Shown here: positions 52,101-63,955 of the stretch, in pieces
Layout: the number at the start of each line of letters is the position of its first letter
Position numbering within the stretch: position 1 is the stretch's first letter
Assembly (NCBI GenBank): GCA_963556255.1
Contig: OY744614.1
Span: 41,128,578 to 41,192,577 of the forward strand
DNA length: 64,000 nt
Direction of reading: 5' to 3'
DNA from: Allolobophora icterica
Lineage: Eukaryota; Annelida; Clitellata; Crassiclitellata; Lumbricidae
Program-made: the position numbers and the translations under genes
Notes under the pieces: generated by a model
What the model was told of the DNA's origin: nothing
What the model saw: the letters and a program-made list of their open reading frames with translations, nothing else
Database searches by the model: none

Positions 52101-52737
52101 TTTCAAACCGTTCCATCATCAACTCTAAGACCGAAGTATGTCTAGAAGCCTGGACGGTAGACATTTCTATACAGTTATTTCGCCTATATCGGGGCGCAGT
52201 AGAAGTTCTTCTTTAGGTTCAATAGAATGCTCTGACATTTATTTACAGTCTATCCTGGTTCGCGGTCTGAGTTGGCGCGCGCGGCAGTCTTCTTTCATGC
52301 TAATTTCTTTCAACTTTCTGTCAATCTCCAATCGAGTGGTCGTTTTTAGAGGCAAATGGCGACATTAAAGCGTGGCGGCTTCCGTATCTTCGGCAAGACC
52401 CTGTCTGTCTTTTTGCCCTTGTGTAAAACCTCGTAAGTCACATCAAACGTATCAGTGTGGATCTGTTTTCTCACGCCATTACTCATCTCAGCTCGATCCA
52501 CTTAAACTAGCAAACTATTGATCGTTCCGTCGAAGAAACTCCTTCCCTTTTCAGTTTCTTGGAAATCGACAGCCACATCAGTCGGCGGTGGTCCACTCAC
52601 CGACCCCCTTCCTCCTTTCACTTAGGCGACAGCTAGACGGGCGACCTAAGGTGGTGTGTCAATCTAGTTCCAAACTCGACCAACAGGTGGCGTTTTATAG
52701 CGGCCAACAATAATTATTAACGATAACAATAATAATT

Positions 52738-52947
<210 letters not shown>

Positions 52948-53362
52948 GTAATAAATCCCATCGCTTTTCGCGGCACTTTCAACGACTTAGAGGAGGACGA
53001 GGCCTGATTTTCCGGAAATAACAATCAATAGTCTAATATCTAAGTCCCCGACGGATCATATGTATCTTCGGGCAAATAATAATAATAATAACACTAATAA
53101 GGTAATAATTATGAGCACCAATAATTGTAATAATTTATCTCGTAACGACGTTATACGACAGTACACTTGTAACAGTTCACATATGCGCATATTTTTTGCA
53201 AGCCATATAGTTATGTACCCTCATGAACGCTTAACTTTCGCATTCACAGCTCTCGTGAATAATCTGGTAGGCCTACTCTGCACGTGGCTTTCAAGTGACG
53301 CTATAGAAGTTTGGAGCTTACGATTAAGATTTCACAGCGCTATATTTACCTAGAATAATGTG

Positions 53363-53764
53363 CAGGGCCGCCGACAGAAATTTCGGGACCCTAGGTAGAG
53401 CAGTTACGGGCCCCAAGGCAGAGCAGTCACGGGCCTCTAAACTATCTTTAGGCTTTAGGCCTATATAAATATAATATCGTACGGTCGTACGAAAAAATAA
53501 AAAAAAATTATTGAAACAATAAAAGTGCGGGTACGACCGTACGATATTATATTTGTATGTACTACTATGATTTTACTCAGATTGTTAGAAGTTTAAAATG
53601 ATTGTAGTTAAGCGTCAGACAATATATTTAAAAGGCATAAATCATAAACTTAGTATAACGGTTTATAATATTTTTCATAAGTTGATTGGGGCCCGGCCCG
53701 GGCCCCTAAACAGCCGCCGGGCCCCTGGGCTTTTGACCTCCCCTGCCCCCTCTCAGCGGGCCTG
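53363..53764. mobile_element. hAT-type MITE (402 bp)
   Basis: Ends CAGGGCCGCCGACAG and CTCAGCGGGCCTG; flanks ATAATGTG / ATAAATGTG differ by one base insertion. Inner palindrome AATATCGTACGGTCGTAC / GTACGACCGTACGATATT at 53473-53549. Confidence 0.78.
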
Positions 53765-54050
53765 ATAAATGTGCCCTGGTGTGGAAGACAAAAACTATTT
53801 GAAAATCCTCTTCTCTGAACATATGCATGACAGTGAATCTCCTTGATTTTACTGATTTAGTAATAAAAGATTTACCTAAGCATTAATGTAAACATTTACG
53901 CACATAATTGTCTCAGTTATTGTAGGATGTGCATTTGATCGAAAACATGAACTGATCTGCATTAATTAAGTGCATTTCCTAGACGGATAAATGACAGGCT
54001 TCGGCGTTTGTGTTCCCATATACGACGGTTGATGTAACTTTGTTGAAGAT

Positions 54051-54252
54051 CTAAGAGCGAGGTCTTGGCTTGAGGAAGCGCAGAAATAGGTAGGAAGCGA
54101 CGTGGAAAACAATGAGATTACAAATCGCGAGAATAACGTTGACGTAGATCGGAATATTTGTTAGGTTCTGTCTGCTCAAGAAAGCTGATCCTGGGAAGGT
54201 CGTCCCGTTAGTGCAGTATTCGGGAAAGCTGGTACTCCTCGATGGATTACAC
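54051..54252 (-). CDS. ABCG copy C exon 15 (last)
   Basis: 202 nt; CNPSRSTSFPEYCTNGTTFP, sequon NGT, final helix CNLIVFHVASYLFLRF, KPRPRS-stop. Confidence 0.88.
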
Positions 54253-54357
54253 CTGTCACAAAATGAAGTCATCATCATAGACTTCATTATTTTAAACCTT
54301 ATCATCATAGGCCTACCAGTTGAAAACTTGGCCATGATCATGATCAACATCAACATG

Positions 54358-54360
54358 ATT

Positions 54361-54417
<57 letters not shown>
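54358..54417. repeat. (ATC)n microsatellite
   Basis: About 60 bases of ATC beside exon 15 of copy C. Confidence 0.95.
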
Positions 54418-54418
<1 letters not shown>

Positions 54419-54962
54419 CAGTCACAAACACCGTCACCGCCACCACCAACTAGGTCCATGATTACCATAGAAATCATTATGACTGCTAATGTCACCACCG
54501 TAATCACCATCGTCGCTACCATTAACCACTGTTTGGCATTATCATAGTTCATGCAGTCTTTATTATCATAGGCATCATCATTGTCATGCTTGTCATCTTT
54601 GTGACTCGTATAGTCGTCAGATTCGTCATCCTTTTTGTAATCACGATTCCATAATTGTATTTAAACAAGTAGAGGTAACGGCTGTGTGGGCGTGTACTTA
54701 TGTACAGAAATATATGTATGTATACGGCATGTTTGTAGCGGCATGATTGCATGCATATATTTATAGACGTATCTGAATGTGTTTCGCATTTTAAGTAACC
54801 TCTTCAAGACGTTGAAACATGGCTATAGATCTAGCAGGATAAGCATGGGTCGTTGTTGGTATTATTGTAATTAAAGTTCTAAACTTAACAAATGTGATGT
54901 ATGTAAGGTCTCCAGTATATGCTTCATGAAAAGCTTATTTAAGATAGAAAAGCAAGTCTTAC

Positions 54963-55083
54963 TGGAATAATTCATCTCCGCAGGTCAACTCGATCTTAAC
55001 CATTGACGTCCAGATGTAGGATAAGAAAGACACGTATCTGATCCAGTAGAACCAAGCACGAGCATGTGCGTTGTAGAAACCGG
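54963..55083 (-). CDS. ABCG copy C exon 14
   Basis: 121 nt, one codon longer than in A and B; AGFYNAHARAWFYWIRYVSF and SMVKIELTCGDELF. Confidence 0.87.
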
Positions 55084-55990
55084 CTGAAAGTAATTCCTTT
55101 CGAGAAATTACTGGCTGTCAAAAGTTAAGATATGGAAGCTGGGAAAATGTTACCCAGGATCATCTATAGGAAAGCCTTCTGGACTGGAGGAATACTATCT
55201 CGACGCTCAAAATATTTTCGTATATCATAAGAGCAACGACAGCGCCTGCCTTTGTGGTTTTGAAGTTCATTTACAATAAAAAAAATTAGTAAGCAGAAAG
55301 AGCTCATGACTTATATATAAGAGTCGTCAATGATGTTCCTTTGCTTATTGACTTGAAAATAAGCACCCCATTGTGAGATTGTGTGAGTCAGCGAGTGGAA
55401 GTTCTATCTTTAACATAGTGCACCCTTATTTCATTGACGTCAATCCGTTCTCAACATTGGGTAGACATGTTTTCTGAGTCCCACTCGCCAGAAGTTATTG
55501 ACGAATTCAGATGTCCACAAAACACCCCAAGTAACAAAAGCCAAATCTCATTTTGGCTGTTTAGTTTATGTCATACAAAGTCACCTTCCACCAATTTACT
55601 TCAGAGGCGTCTCTCAAATGGTATCTTGATCAATCGTGCACACTTATACAGACCCTCTTAAAACACTCGTCAAAGGTACTCTCGCCTAGGCGACACAAGA
55701 CACGAAGAAGAGTGTTCAATTACAATTGCAATTACAAGAGGCGACGCACAATTTCTTTTGAAAATCTGGTTTATAAAATCAGAACTATAATTTGGAAGAG
55801 ATAAACATGAATGTACCAGAACATAACTCGATCGAAGACCCATGCCTTCTACTCCACACGGATCACCACCTATACCTGGTTGAAGTGGATTTCATTAAGC
55901 AAGAAATAAATACTAATAGCTCGCAGACATTAATATAGCTTTTGAAGGTATGTGCATGGAAAGGGAGTATTGTGTGTTAACCAGTATTAC

Positions 55991-56081
55991 CCGTTATCGA
56001 AATGGCAAATAAGATTGTGGATGTAACTGTAAAAGCCGCTTCTCTGCTGGGCACAACGATGCTGATCAAAAATCCGAGACT
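55991..56081 (-). CDS. ABCG copy C exon 13
   Basis: 91 nt; SLGFLISIVVPSREAAFTVT. The Arg-Arg-Asp of A and B is changed to Ser-Arg-Glu. Confidence 0.85.
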
Positions 56082-56639
56082 CTGAAAGGAAAGCAGAGAC
56101 ATCGAATTAGTCAATTAATAACTTCCAAATATCGTCATTGCTCAGTTAAACAATATGTCAGGACAACTGAGTTGATTTTAGTGGTGCATATGAAATTTTA
56201 CAGATGTATGGAAAAACGCATAACATAGTCTAAACATGAGCCTTACTGAAAGTACAGTACTTATCTGACATACGCTAGCAGCTAACTCACCAACTCTGTC
56301 CCTCTTGGAATTTGTTTGACTAACATGTAATTCAAACTAGAGACATTACTTTAAAAACTCCGATCTGAAAGTCCCATGCCCTCCTTATCTTTCTGGTTTA
56401 CAATTCCAATCCTTAGCCGTCACGATAGCCGTCCGCTAGTTTACTTAACTCTTGGCCTTTTGAATTTGATATAGAACCGACTCTAACCATATCTACCACC
56501 TTACTGATGTGGTTTTGGTAAAGCATGTGAAATAATTCGATTTCTATATCGCTTAACACTTTGGTGCTGAAACAATTCGAAATCTTCTCTTACTTTAAAT
56601 TACCTTGGCTAAACGTACATTAGTCTAAATATAAATTAG

Positions 56640-56850
56640 TCTAGGATAACTTTCTCTTGAAACGGCGCTATGCAAATTTCCAATTAAAATACTAAAAAAT
56701 ACACATCTTTAGGGAACTCCATAGAAGCAAGACCCAAGAATTTGAATAATCATTTAAAAGAGACGATAAATAAACAGAACATCGATAATCATGATCGTAT
56801 GCTTGGCACATTTATTTAGTCTAAATCAGCGTACCGGTATCTTACGAATG
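56640..56850. repeat. Duplicated intron segment
   Basis: Matches 60760-61100, 34680-34890 and 7690-7900 (intron upstream of exon 10), for example 'ctttctcttgaaac', 'cgataatcatg' and 'gtatgcttggcacat', but lies between exons 12 and 13 of copy C. Confidence 0.65.
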
Positions 56851-56917
56851 CCACAAAATCTTACCTTTCCACGTTGTATCTTTCTTTACAACAGCTTCCC
56901 TTAGCTTGCCTTGCCTT

Positions 56918-57145
56918 ACACGTAGGCCCGATAGCGCATTGGATAACATCTGGCGTAGAGTGCGAGAGGTACAGAGATCGAGTCCCATAGGCGGACATGT
57001 TTTGTAGGCTGCAATTTGCGCCGTGTATTGCAGGCTGTCTGTTCTGTTAGTAGTTAAGATTGATCGCATAACATGTACATGTACAGCGCAGCGCGTTTGC
57101 AGGCGCTTAATTAAAGAATAAATTATTATAATTATTATTATAACC
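56918..57145 (+). mobile_element. tRNA-derived SINE
   Basis: A box TAGCGCATTGG near 56935 and B box GATCGAGTCCC near 56973, about 30-40 bases apart as in tRNA. The 3' end GCGTTTGCAGGCGCTTAATT and AT-rich tail match 22590-22935. Confidence 0.72.
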
Positions 57146-57224
57146 TGTCTCGCTGCGATTGCTCTCCTTTGCCGTGTCCTGTTTTAACTCACTTCTCAAA
57201 TAATTAAAAAGAGCATAGGCGTAC

Positions 57225-57442
57225 TTGTGCGATGAACATGCCGAGTGCGAGTAGCAGAAGGAAAAAGAAGAAACACGAGAAAACTGGTGTCAATCCAGTC
57301 AACCAATAGCAGGTGGTTGCGTAGCAGACGCCCAGTGCGAGCGTAAAGGGCGCCTCAGCAGTTACAGTCCCCAGATAGTAGGCGCTCAGACGATAGATAC
57401 CCGCGGACATTTCGCTCTCGAAAACACCCCACGTGTCAAATA
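57225..57442 (-). CDS. ABCG copy C exon 12
   Basis: 218 nt; FESEMSAGIYRLSAYYLGTV; hydrophobic segments as in copy A. The Arg of FESER is Met. Confidence 0.9.
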
Positions 57443-57493
57443 CTACAAGCACAAAAACACGCACTTTCTCAGACTCTAAACCTGGTCAGTATG

Positions 57494-57496
<3 letters not shown>

Positions 57497-57578
<82 letters not shown>

Positions 57579-57637
57579 CGTCTGCGGTTTGTCAGTTCGA
57601 ATTGATATTAAACAAATATATATATATATATATATAT
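57497..57637. repeat. (TA)n microsatellites
   Basis: (TA)n at 57497-57574 and 57616-57637. Confidence 0.95.
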
Positions 57638-57639
57638 TA

Positions 57640-58105
57640 TATACGATACGAACACTCGGTTGCCATCCATTATCTAATGCAGAGGCTAAAGTTTGGAACA
57701 CGATACCCCTATTAATCCGTCAATTACCTTCTCTGCCCACTTTCAAGAATAAATTACGCCATTATCTGATTCAACAAATAACTTGAACCTTCTCGATTTA
57801 CATTATTGGTTGTGTTAGTTAAGATATGTTCGTTAAGATATACTGGTTTGATGTAAGCTAACTAATGTATTATTACTTAAGTTACATGTGTATCGATGTG
57901 TTTTCTGTACCTACTTTTTAAACTACCGGGGTATCTAAAGCTGCCATGCGCTCTAGTTACTGTGCATTATTCACCGTGTCAGATGGCCCTATTAGCGGGA
58001 TTCCCCATCCCTATTGGGTCTCCGCCTCGTAACCTCTATGAATGTAACTTATTGCATACACTGCATACGTGTTACAGGAAATAAACAGAATTGAAAAACA
58101 GAATT
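57640..58105 (+). mobile_element. CR1/L2-like LINE 3' end
   Basis: Plus strand reads KVWNTIPLLIRQLPSLPTFK, NKLRHYLIQQIT-stop, then a 3' UTR with 'gatggccctattagcggga' and an AGAATTGAAA tail. Same family as 219-1990 on the minus strand. Confidence 0.78.
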
Positions 58106-58792
58106 GAAATTAATTTAATATGTATGTACGTAGACCTACGTACGAATGTAGGTGCCTATGTATGTAGGTGTCTACATGTATGTACCGTATGTAAGTATTT
58201 ATGAATGTATCGATCTATTGTATTACGGTACTGTTGGTGTGCTATGTTTTATGTATCATTTCCCGTTCAATTTCACACAGTGCCGCACTAGACTTTGTAA
58301 ATGCGTTCAGCCTAGTTGTCGTAGGATTGACTACTGCAACTAACTTCTCTGTTCGCCTCTCCTCGGAAAGCATTGAGAAGTTTGAGATACTAGACTTGGT
58401 GGAATTAAATTTTTTTATCATGTCTCAGATTATATTCCAGATGTGCTCCATGGGCTGTCTATATCGCAGCGAATTAAATTTTGGATTTTGGTTTGATATT
58501 GGAACCAAGAAGCAGTTTATAAGCGCCTTGGTAAAGCTATCTGACTTGATTAGAATATGGAGATGTATTTATCTAAATACTTAATATAGCGCCTTCCAAG
58601 TGACTCTAAACCGATTACTTTTTCAAGTGGTTTCTCCAGTGTATTTCAGCACCCTCAAATTATGCCCAGACATGAAATGCCAAACCTAAACTAAGATATA
58701 GTATCGAAATCGCTTTCGCAGCACAGAACCTTGAGAAACTACAACAAATTCATATGCATACATGAATCGGATAACTGAGTAATCTTACTTAC

Positions 58793-58850
58793 TTTGAAAC
58801 TGACTTGCGAAATATCGCGACATCTCCGTCACAATGTTGATGAAGAAGAG
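58793..58850 (-). CDS. ABCG copy C exon 11
   Basis: 58 nt, phases 0/1; LFFINIVTEMSRYFASQFQ, donor GTAAGT. Confidence 0.86.
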
Positions 58851-59152
58851 CTGAAAGATTGAGACTACAGTAGACCGTGTGGCTTAGGTCTCTCGACCTT
58901 ACTAAATGGCCAATTCATTTGAAAGGACAAAGTTCAAACTCGGTCACGGTCAATCGGACAAATAACTCTGTAAACTCATAGGCCTACACAGTAACCTTCT
59001 TATAACACGCTTCGTTAAGAACAAATTGCCAATACTACCAATTATGAATGTGGATTTAATTCATTTTTTCTATAACTCAACCACCCTCAAAAATAGTTGT
59101 CAGTATTGCTTCAAAAAGACGGCTCAGAAAGGAGGTCCCTAATACTTTGTAT

Positions 59153-59407
59153 CAGTGCTTTTTTCTAGAGAAAAGGGTTCCGGAACGGAACAATAGGTTC
59201 CGGAACGGAACAGTAATGGGCGGGCTAAAATCCCGAGAAAACGGGGTTGGGGGTTGGGAGGGGTCTCAGTAAACACTGAAAACAGTTCAAAACATTGAAA
59301 TAAAATTAATATAACTAAATTATTGATTTTATTATTAAACTAAATAAATTATTTTTAGTAGCTGAAAAAAGGTGCAGGAACGCCGTTCCGGCTGAAAAAA
59401 AGCACTG
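59153..59407. mobile_element. hAT-type MITE (255 bp)
   Basis: Ends CAGTGCTTTTTTC and GAAAAAAAGCACTG; exact target duplication CTTTGTAT (59145-59152, 59408-59415). GGTTCCGGAACGGAACA is repeated twice inside. Confidence 0.92.
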
Positions 59408-60325
59408 CTTTGTATTAACTTATTTCAAAGTGTTAGAAACTTCTTTTGTGCTCTGTCTTGTTTCTTCTTTTCTTAGTACAACAAGAAAACTCATAGGTTC
59501 TCTATATTTCTCGCAATAATTTTCATCTGGTAAGTTTTTACATTTACATTTTTATGCAATGCGTTGTAAACGTTGTAAATTTTACAAGTAAAAGTTAAAA
59601 TACCGATATCATAAGGCGCTCTGCATCTACGACGTCATACAGTTTATAACCTCACACTTTAGACATATTATGCGAAAGTGCCTGATACAAACCTCACACA
59701 GTCGGAGAAGATACTTTCAAAGAAATGCTCGCTCAGTTTTGAATTTTCCTACTGCTTAAAGGTTTTCTTAGACAATGTCACACGAGTTTGTCATATTCAA
59801 AAGATTAATTCGTGCAACCCTCTATGACATGTCATAAATGCTCATACGTTTTACAACCTACGTCGCACTGTGTGTCCTGCATATTTTAATTAAAGTTTGA
59901 ATTAACACGAATTACGAATGAACTGAAACATTTAACTGAACGTGCAACCAGTGTGCGAAATGTCGGGGGTTCAACCCTCTAGTCTTTCTTTCGACCCCCC
60001 AAAGTTAAGTCGCCATTGCACACCCCAGGGGTCGTTTCCGACCCCCTCAGTTGTGGTAGTGTGATTTAGCATATTTGACTCTGAGTCTCTGACAAAGAGA
60101 AGACATTTCCATGGCGTATCATGTATGCATTTCTGAACTTTCTCAACAAAGGAATTGATTTTGATTCGAGTCTGGCTTGACAACAACTAGCGCTGAAATC
60201 AGCTGCCTTCAAATATCGTTGACATCAGTTTGCAAAATACGGAAAAATGTCCCCCCCCCCCACGCCCAGTTCTTTTTCTACAATTCCCACACTGCGTGCA
60301 ACTAGGAATCTTCAAGAAAACTTAC

Positions 60326-60552
60326 TACTCCGAGTCGATCGTTCATGGTGCTTTCAGTTCTGGGAAGCTGGAACCATTCGATTCCTACGATGATCATGTT
60401 CACAACATGAAAAAGATTTAACAGCGACAAGAATTTGGACCTTGACAAGACGAAAGACCGTTTTGTCAGCGTCATATACTGCGTCCAGAATCCGGTTGGC
60501 TATTTTGCATCATGGGTGACGTCGTTAGAGTTGACCTTCGTGGTCTTAAATT
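60326..60552 (-). pseudogene. ABCG copy C exon 10 with TAG
   Basis: 227 nt, same phases as A and B. TAG replaces the Trp codon of the KWPTGFW motif near 60510. TM1 (LLNLFHVVNMIIVGIEWF) and TESTMNDRLGV remain. Confidence 0.88.
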
Positions 60553-60851
60553 CTAAAATAAGATAGAGTTAGTAAAAAGAGGTCAATGTAACCTATACGC
60601 CATCTGCGAACATAACGTCATGTGTCAACTGTGGATGTCAATTTGGTTGGTTTGACTCTTGTGACGCTTCTAGTCGTCTGAGCACTGCCTTCCACAGAAA
60701 CTTAACCTTCGTAACTTTCGGTTTAGACATTTGACATTGTGACATTTGCCGTCGTTTAAGAAAACTTTCTCTTGAAACTGCGCTATGAAAATTTCCAGTT
60801 ACAATAATAAAAAAATACATATCTCCAGAGAAACGCTACAGAAGCAAGACC

Positions 60852-60993
60852 ATAGGCGTTGACTCTGGGAGGAGCCGGTGCACGTGCCACCCCCCAATAA
60901 TTGAGATGGACTGTAGGCCTACATCCAATGCAACAAGTGTAGAATGAATAACCAAATCCCCCCCCCAATATTTTGGACAAGTTTACGCCAGTG
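60852..60993. mobile_element. Short MITE (142 bp)
   Basis: Flanked by AGCAAGACC on both sides (60843-60851, 60994-61002). Uninterrupted paralogous sequence 'gaagcaagacccaagaattt' exists at 56723. Ends AGGCGTTGACT and complement TGGCGTAAACT. Confidence 0.82.
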
Positions 60994-61180
60994 AGCAAGA
61001 CCGAAGGATTTGCTTAATCATTTAGTAGTGGAGCAAGACATCGATAATCATGTTCGTATGCTTAGGACATTTTATTTAAACGAAGAACGTTATACAGATA
61101 TTTCAAAAGTTAAATGGAGCTTGGGAGTAGATGATCTGAAGAGGCGCTAAAAAATTTCATATAAATAAATAAATACATAA

Positions 61181-61185
<5 letters not shown>

Positions 61186-61213
<28 letters not shown>

Positions 61214-61439
61214 CTCTAAAATGTCAATGGCTTAAATTATATATATATATATATATACTCTAAAATGTCAATGGCTTAAATTATATATATATATATCACC
61301 TTGTCACCTTGTGCTGTCGATTCGTTGAATCCTAGCGACTGTCATGGTCAACCTTCTCCATGTGCTCCGATTTCTCGTTGCCTCTCTCAGCTCCGAGATG
61401 TTCATATATATATATAATTTAAGCCATTGACATTTTAGA

Positions 61440-61472
<33 letters not shown>
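61186..61472. repeat. (TA)n with direct and inverted copies of a 25-bp unit
   Basis: ACTCTAAAATGTCAATGGCT plus TAAAT occurs at about 61214 and 61258, and its complement at 61416-61440, each bordered by (TA)n. Confidence 0.88.
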
Positions 61473-61475
<3 letters not shown>

Positions 61476-62014
61476 TTGTGAGAGTCAAATGACCTACATC
61501 AATTCCGACTTAATGATTCTTGCATGTGATTGTATATGTTACGCGTGGCTGGTGATTAAGGCTGCTTTGAAATTCTTATCGTACTTGATGGATGTGGAAT
61601 ACCAAACATTACAACATGTGGTTACTGTTTGATGTGAATGAATGATGTGTATGTGCAATATGTCTATTTAAAGGGAATACTGTACTCGCGCCATATGGTG
61701 ATGTGAGATACGATTAATGATGCTTGGTGAACTATGATCATTAACACGATGATGCTATCGAGAATTGTGTAAACGATAGAACGTAATTAACATTACATCA
61801 AAACGGGTGGATTTAGAGGGGATCGGGTGGATTTAGAGAGGATCGGATCGATTTAGATAGAAGTGTTCAGAACATTCCAAATAAGTCGATGATGACGGGT
61901 CGCAAAATGTATCCATTTTTTTAATTCACTATAAAATTAAGAAACCTTTCATCTTTTCGAAACAAACAGCTCGGCTACTTTCAGACGACCTGCCGAGCTT
62001 AAAGAGAAATCTAG

Positions 62015-62110
62015 AACTGACTTTCTGCCATGGCATGGATTTGAACCCCCACACTTTTGGGCTGACAGCCAAGCACACTAATTATTAGAGTTGTTGAGAT
62101 TTAAATCTCT
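62015..62110 (-). mobile_element. tRNA-like SINE head or tRNA pseudogene
   Basis: Minus strand has TTAGTGTGCTTGG, loop CTGTCAG and B box GGGTTCAAATCC. No proper acceptor stem, so not a functional tRNA; the anticodon-like GTC suggests tRNA-Asp origin, tentatively. Confidence 0.4.
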
Positions 62111-62305
62111 AGCTAGCACGGTTCTTACAGGGGACCTGAAGTGGCGTGACACTCATTCAAACGGGCAGCGGTGGTGAAGGATGTCACCCGATCAATTCAT
62201 TGAGAAATGAATAGGGTCGAGGCCACACGGGCGCTCTATGAAAACGTGCATATATACATTTCCGAGTATCATTCACCTCGTTGTCTATAACAATATCGCA
62301 ATTAA

Positions 62306-62346
62306 CATAACATAACATAACATAACATAACATAACATAGCATAAC
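62306..62346. repeat. (CATAA)n pentanucleotide repeat
   Basis: Eight units of CATAA. Confidence 0.95.
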
Positions 62347-62539
62347 AAGGGTTTTAAGTGGTTCAGAAGACGTGTAGTCTGTGTTAGAACCACTGCAAAT
62401 TGCAACAGTTCTACAGAAGCTTGGAAGTCTTGACGCTTGAGCATTAAAATTGTCCACTGCATTCGCTAGGTGGCTGTCTTTTAAATAGTTCATAGCATTC
62501 GCTAGGTGGCAGACCTGTTTTAAAAACGCCACTTGCCTC

Positions 62540-62925
62540 ACCATTTCTTAACTTACATTCTCTTACCGTATTTGTCTTGCATTGCCTGATATCGTCTTAC
62601 CCAGTTACCCTGTTTTACTTTCAATTCCGTTGGCTTACCACTCGCCCTGTTTTGCTTTACTAAGTAACCTTTCGGTACCTGACTTCATGAAGTTACCTTC
62701 TTTACCTTGTCTTTAAGTAATAAACTTTGCCTTCTCTTGTTGTCACCTTCTATAGTTCTTAATCTTGTTCTCCTCTTGTGAATCTCTTTCTCTTGTTCTT
62801 GTATTCTATTGACCCTGTTCCTGTTACAGTTACAGTTACCGTTCCCCATTGCAGCCCCTGTTACAGATTACAGTTACAGTTCCTGTTACAGTTCCAGTTA
62901 CATTTAACAGTTACAGTTCCCAGAG
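62540..62925. repeat. Degenerate TTACC-type and GTTACA repeats
   Basis: Low-complexity TTACC/CTTGTT words to about 62820, then (GTTACA)n/(CCTGTTACA)n to 62925. Similar in style to the tracts beside exon 12. Confidence 0.65.
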
Positions 62926-63955
62926 ACGAAACTTTGGTCTAAAAAGTACCAATTTCATACATACACGAAGCAAAGCTGAGACTGCGATATCTGGGAAGGC
63001 ACAATAATAAAATATTGATTGGAATTGTTCAAAAAGTGGGGGTACCGTACCCCCAGTCCAAAAAGTGGGGGGTACGGGTACCCCTCGTACCCCCACAAAT
63101 TACGCCTATGCCCTCAACTGTAACAAATAGGCGTAGTAATTTACATTGAACGTAATAAAATGTCAAGTTTCCCATGGCCTTTTCGTCTACAAAACACAAC
63201 ACTCAAATTAACCTGCTTTAATACTGGCCAGTCAACGGATATCAACGGCAACATGTTTCACAATTTCCATTCCATTCAATTTACTGTTAAAAAAATCAAT
63301 GAAGAAATTCAAGCAATAACACAATATGCAATAAAGGGACCAATGTCCCGCTTAATTAGGGACGCACATGTACCATGGATAAGTCTAATATTGGTTGATC
63401 AAGGTAGATTAAAATCAGACCCAAATCACGGCACACAGAACGAGCATAAAATCCTATAAATACATTTACGCATACGCGATCGCCCGTACCCGCATTGTTT
63501 ATTGACGCTGGGTTTTACCAAGTCAATTTTAGTTTGACCACGCCCATTTTGGTCTCTGACTCGTTAGGACCAGTCTAAAACTAAGCTCATGTATGCCGAT
63601 TGCCAGTAGCCTCAAGTCTCAGCCTAGCTGGTCCGGACTAAGGCGTTTGCGACCGACTAGGGTACGACCATCCCATACACGCGGCCCAGACGCCATGACC
63701 GGGTGCTGCCAAAAGCAGACAATCAAACGAGGAAAGCATTTATAGTCAGAATGTTATTCACATATTAATTTATCCTGATGCATGTGTATGCTGATGCTTC
63801 TTCACCAGAGTGCTGTTTGGCAGCTGGTCGACATATTAAAGAATATACTTACTTACTTACTTTAGTTAAAGCGTTGCCATGGTACGTATGCGTTGCCATG
63901 TTAACTGTGTATTGTTATGCTGTCTGACGTAAGCCGACCTTAACGCATATACAGG
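62926..63955. other. Right-edge DNA, no gene recognised
   Basis: Contains GGGGGTACC/GGGTACGGGTACCCC palindromic runs at 63038-63095 and an unrecognised 99-codon plus-strand frame (63160-63459) with no motif. From 63951 'acagggtgcggcgaaat' looks like the end of another element cut by the window edge. Confidence 0.4.

Larger units (their letters stand above)
51168..52540 (-). pseudogene. Decayed coiled-coil (possibly gag-like) coding region
   Basis: Minus strand. Near 52380-52490: MSNGVRKQIHTDTFDVTYEV, KGKKTDRVLPKIRKPPRFN; after a frame change LEIDRKLKEISMKEDCRARQ; near 52110: LELMMERFENLIACQA; through the 53-bp repeat FIERQAVEQRGSDES; near 51620-51700: AVERNQLKTFIAQLSEQEDI; a MITE then splits VDRLVH from LETRVSEASDVRKSAVEFPA, ending LRLQPRTYY-stop at 51171. 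The Glu/Gln-rich heptad-like style resembles gag proteins of LTR elements, but no protease or RT is seen. Identity unknown. Confidence 0.45.
54051..60552 (-). pseudogene. ABCG copy C, membrane half, with an in-frame stop
   Basis: Exons in gene order: 60326-60552, 58793-58850, 57225-57442, 55991-56081, 54963-55083, 54051-54252, equivalent to exons 10-15 of copies A and B, with the same phases and GT-AG borders. Exon 10 reads AAA TAG CCA where A and B have AAA TGG CCN, so Trp is a stop. No exon 9 or nucleotide-binding exon is seen from 60553 to 64000, where LINE tail, AT repeats and other unrelated DNA lie. Five of six exons are otherwise clean. It may be a recent pseudogene, a truncated duplicate, or a gene whose first half lies beyond the window; the stop argues for the first two. 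Confidence 0.8.

Noticed and set aside
63160..63459. 99-codon plus-strand frame
   Set aside because: No recognisable motif, no splice or promoter context, amino-acid make-up not distinctive; left as unexplained.
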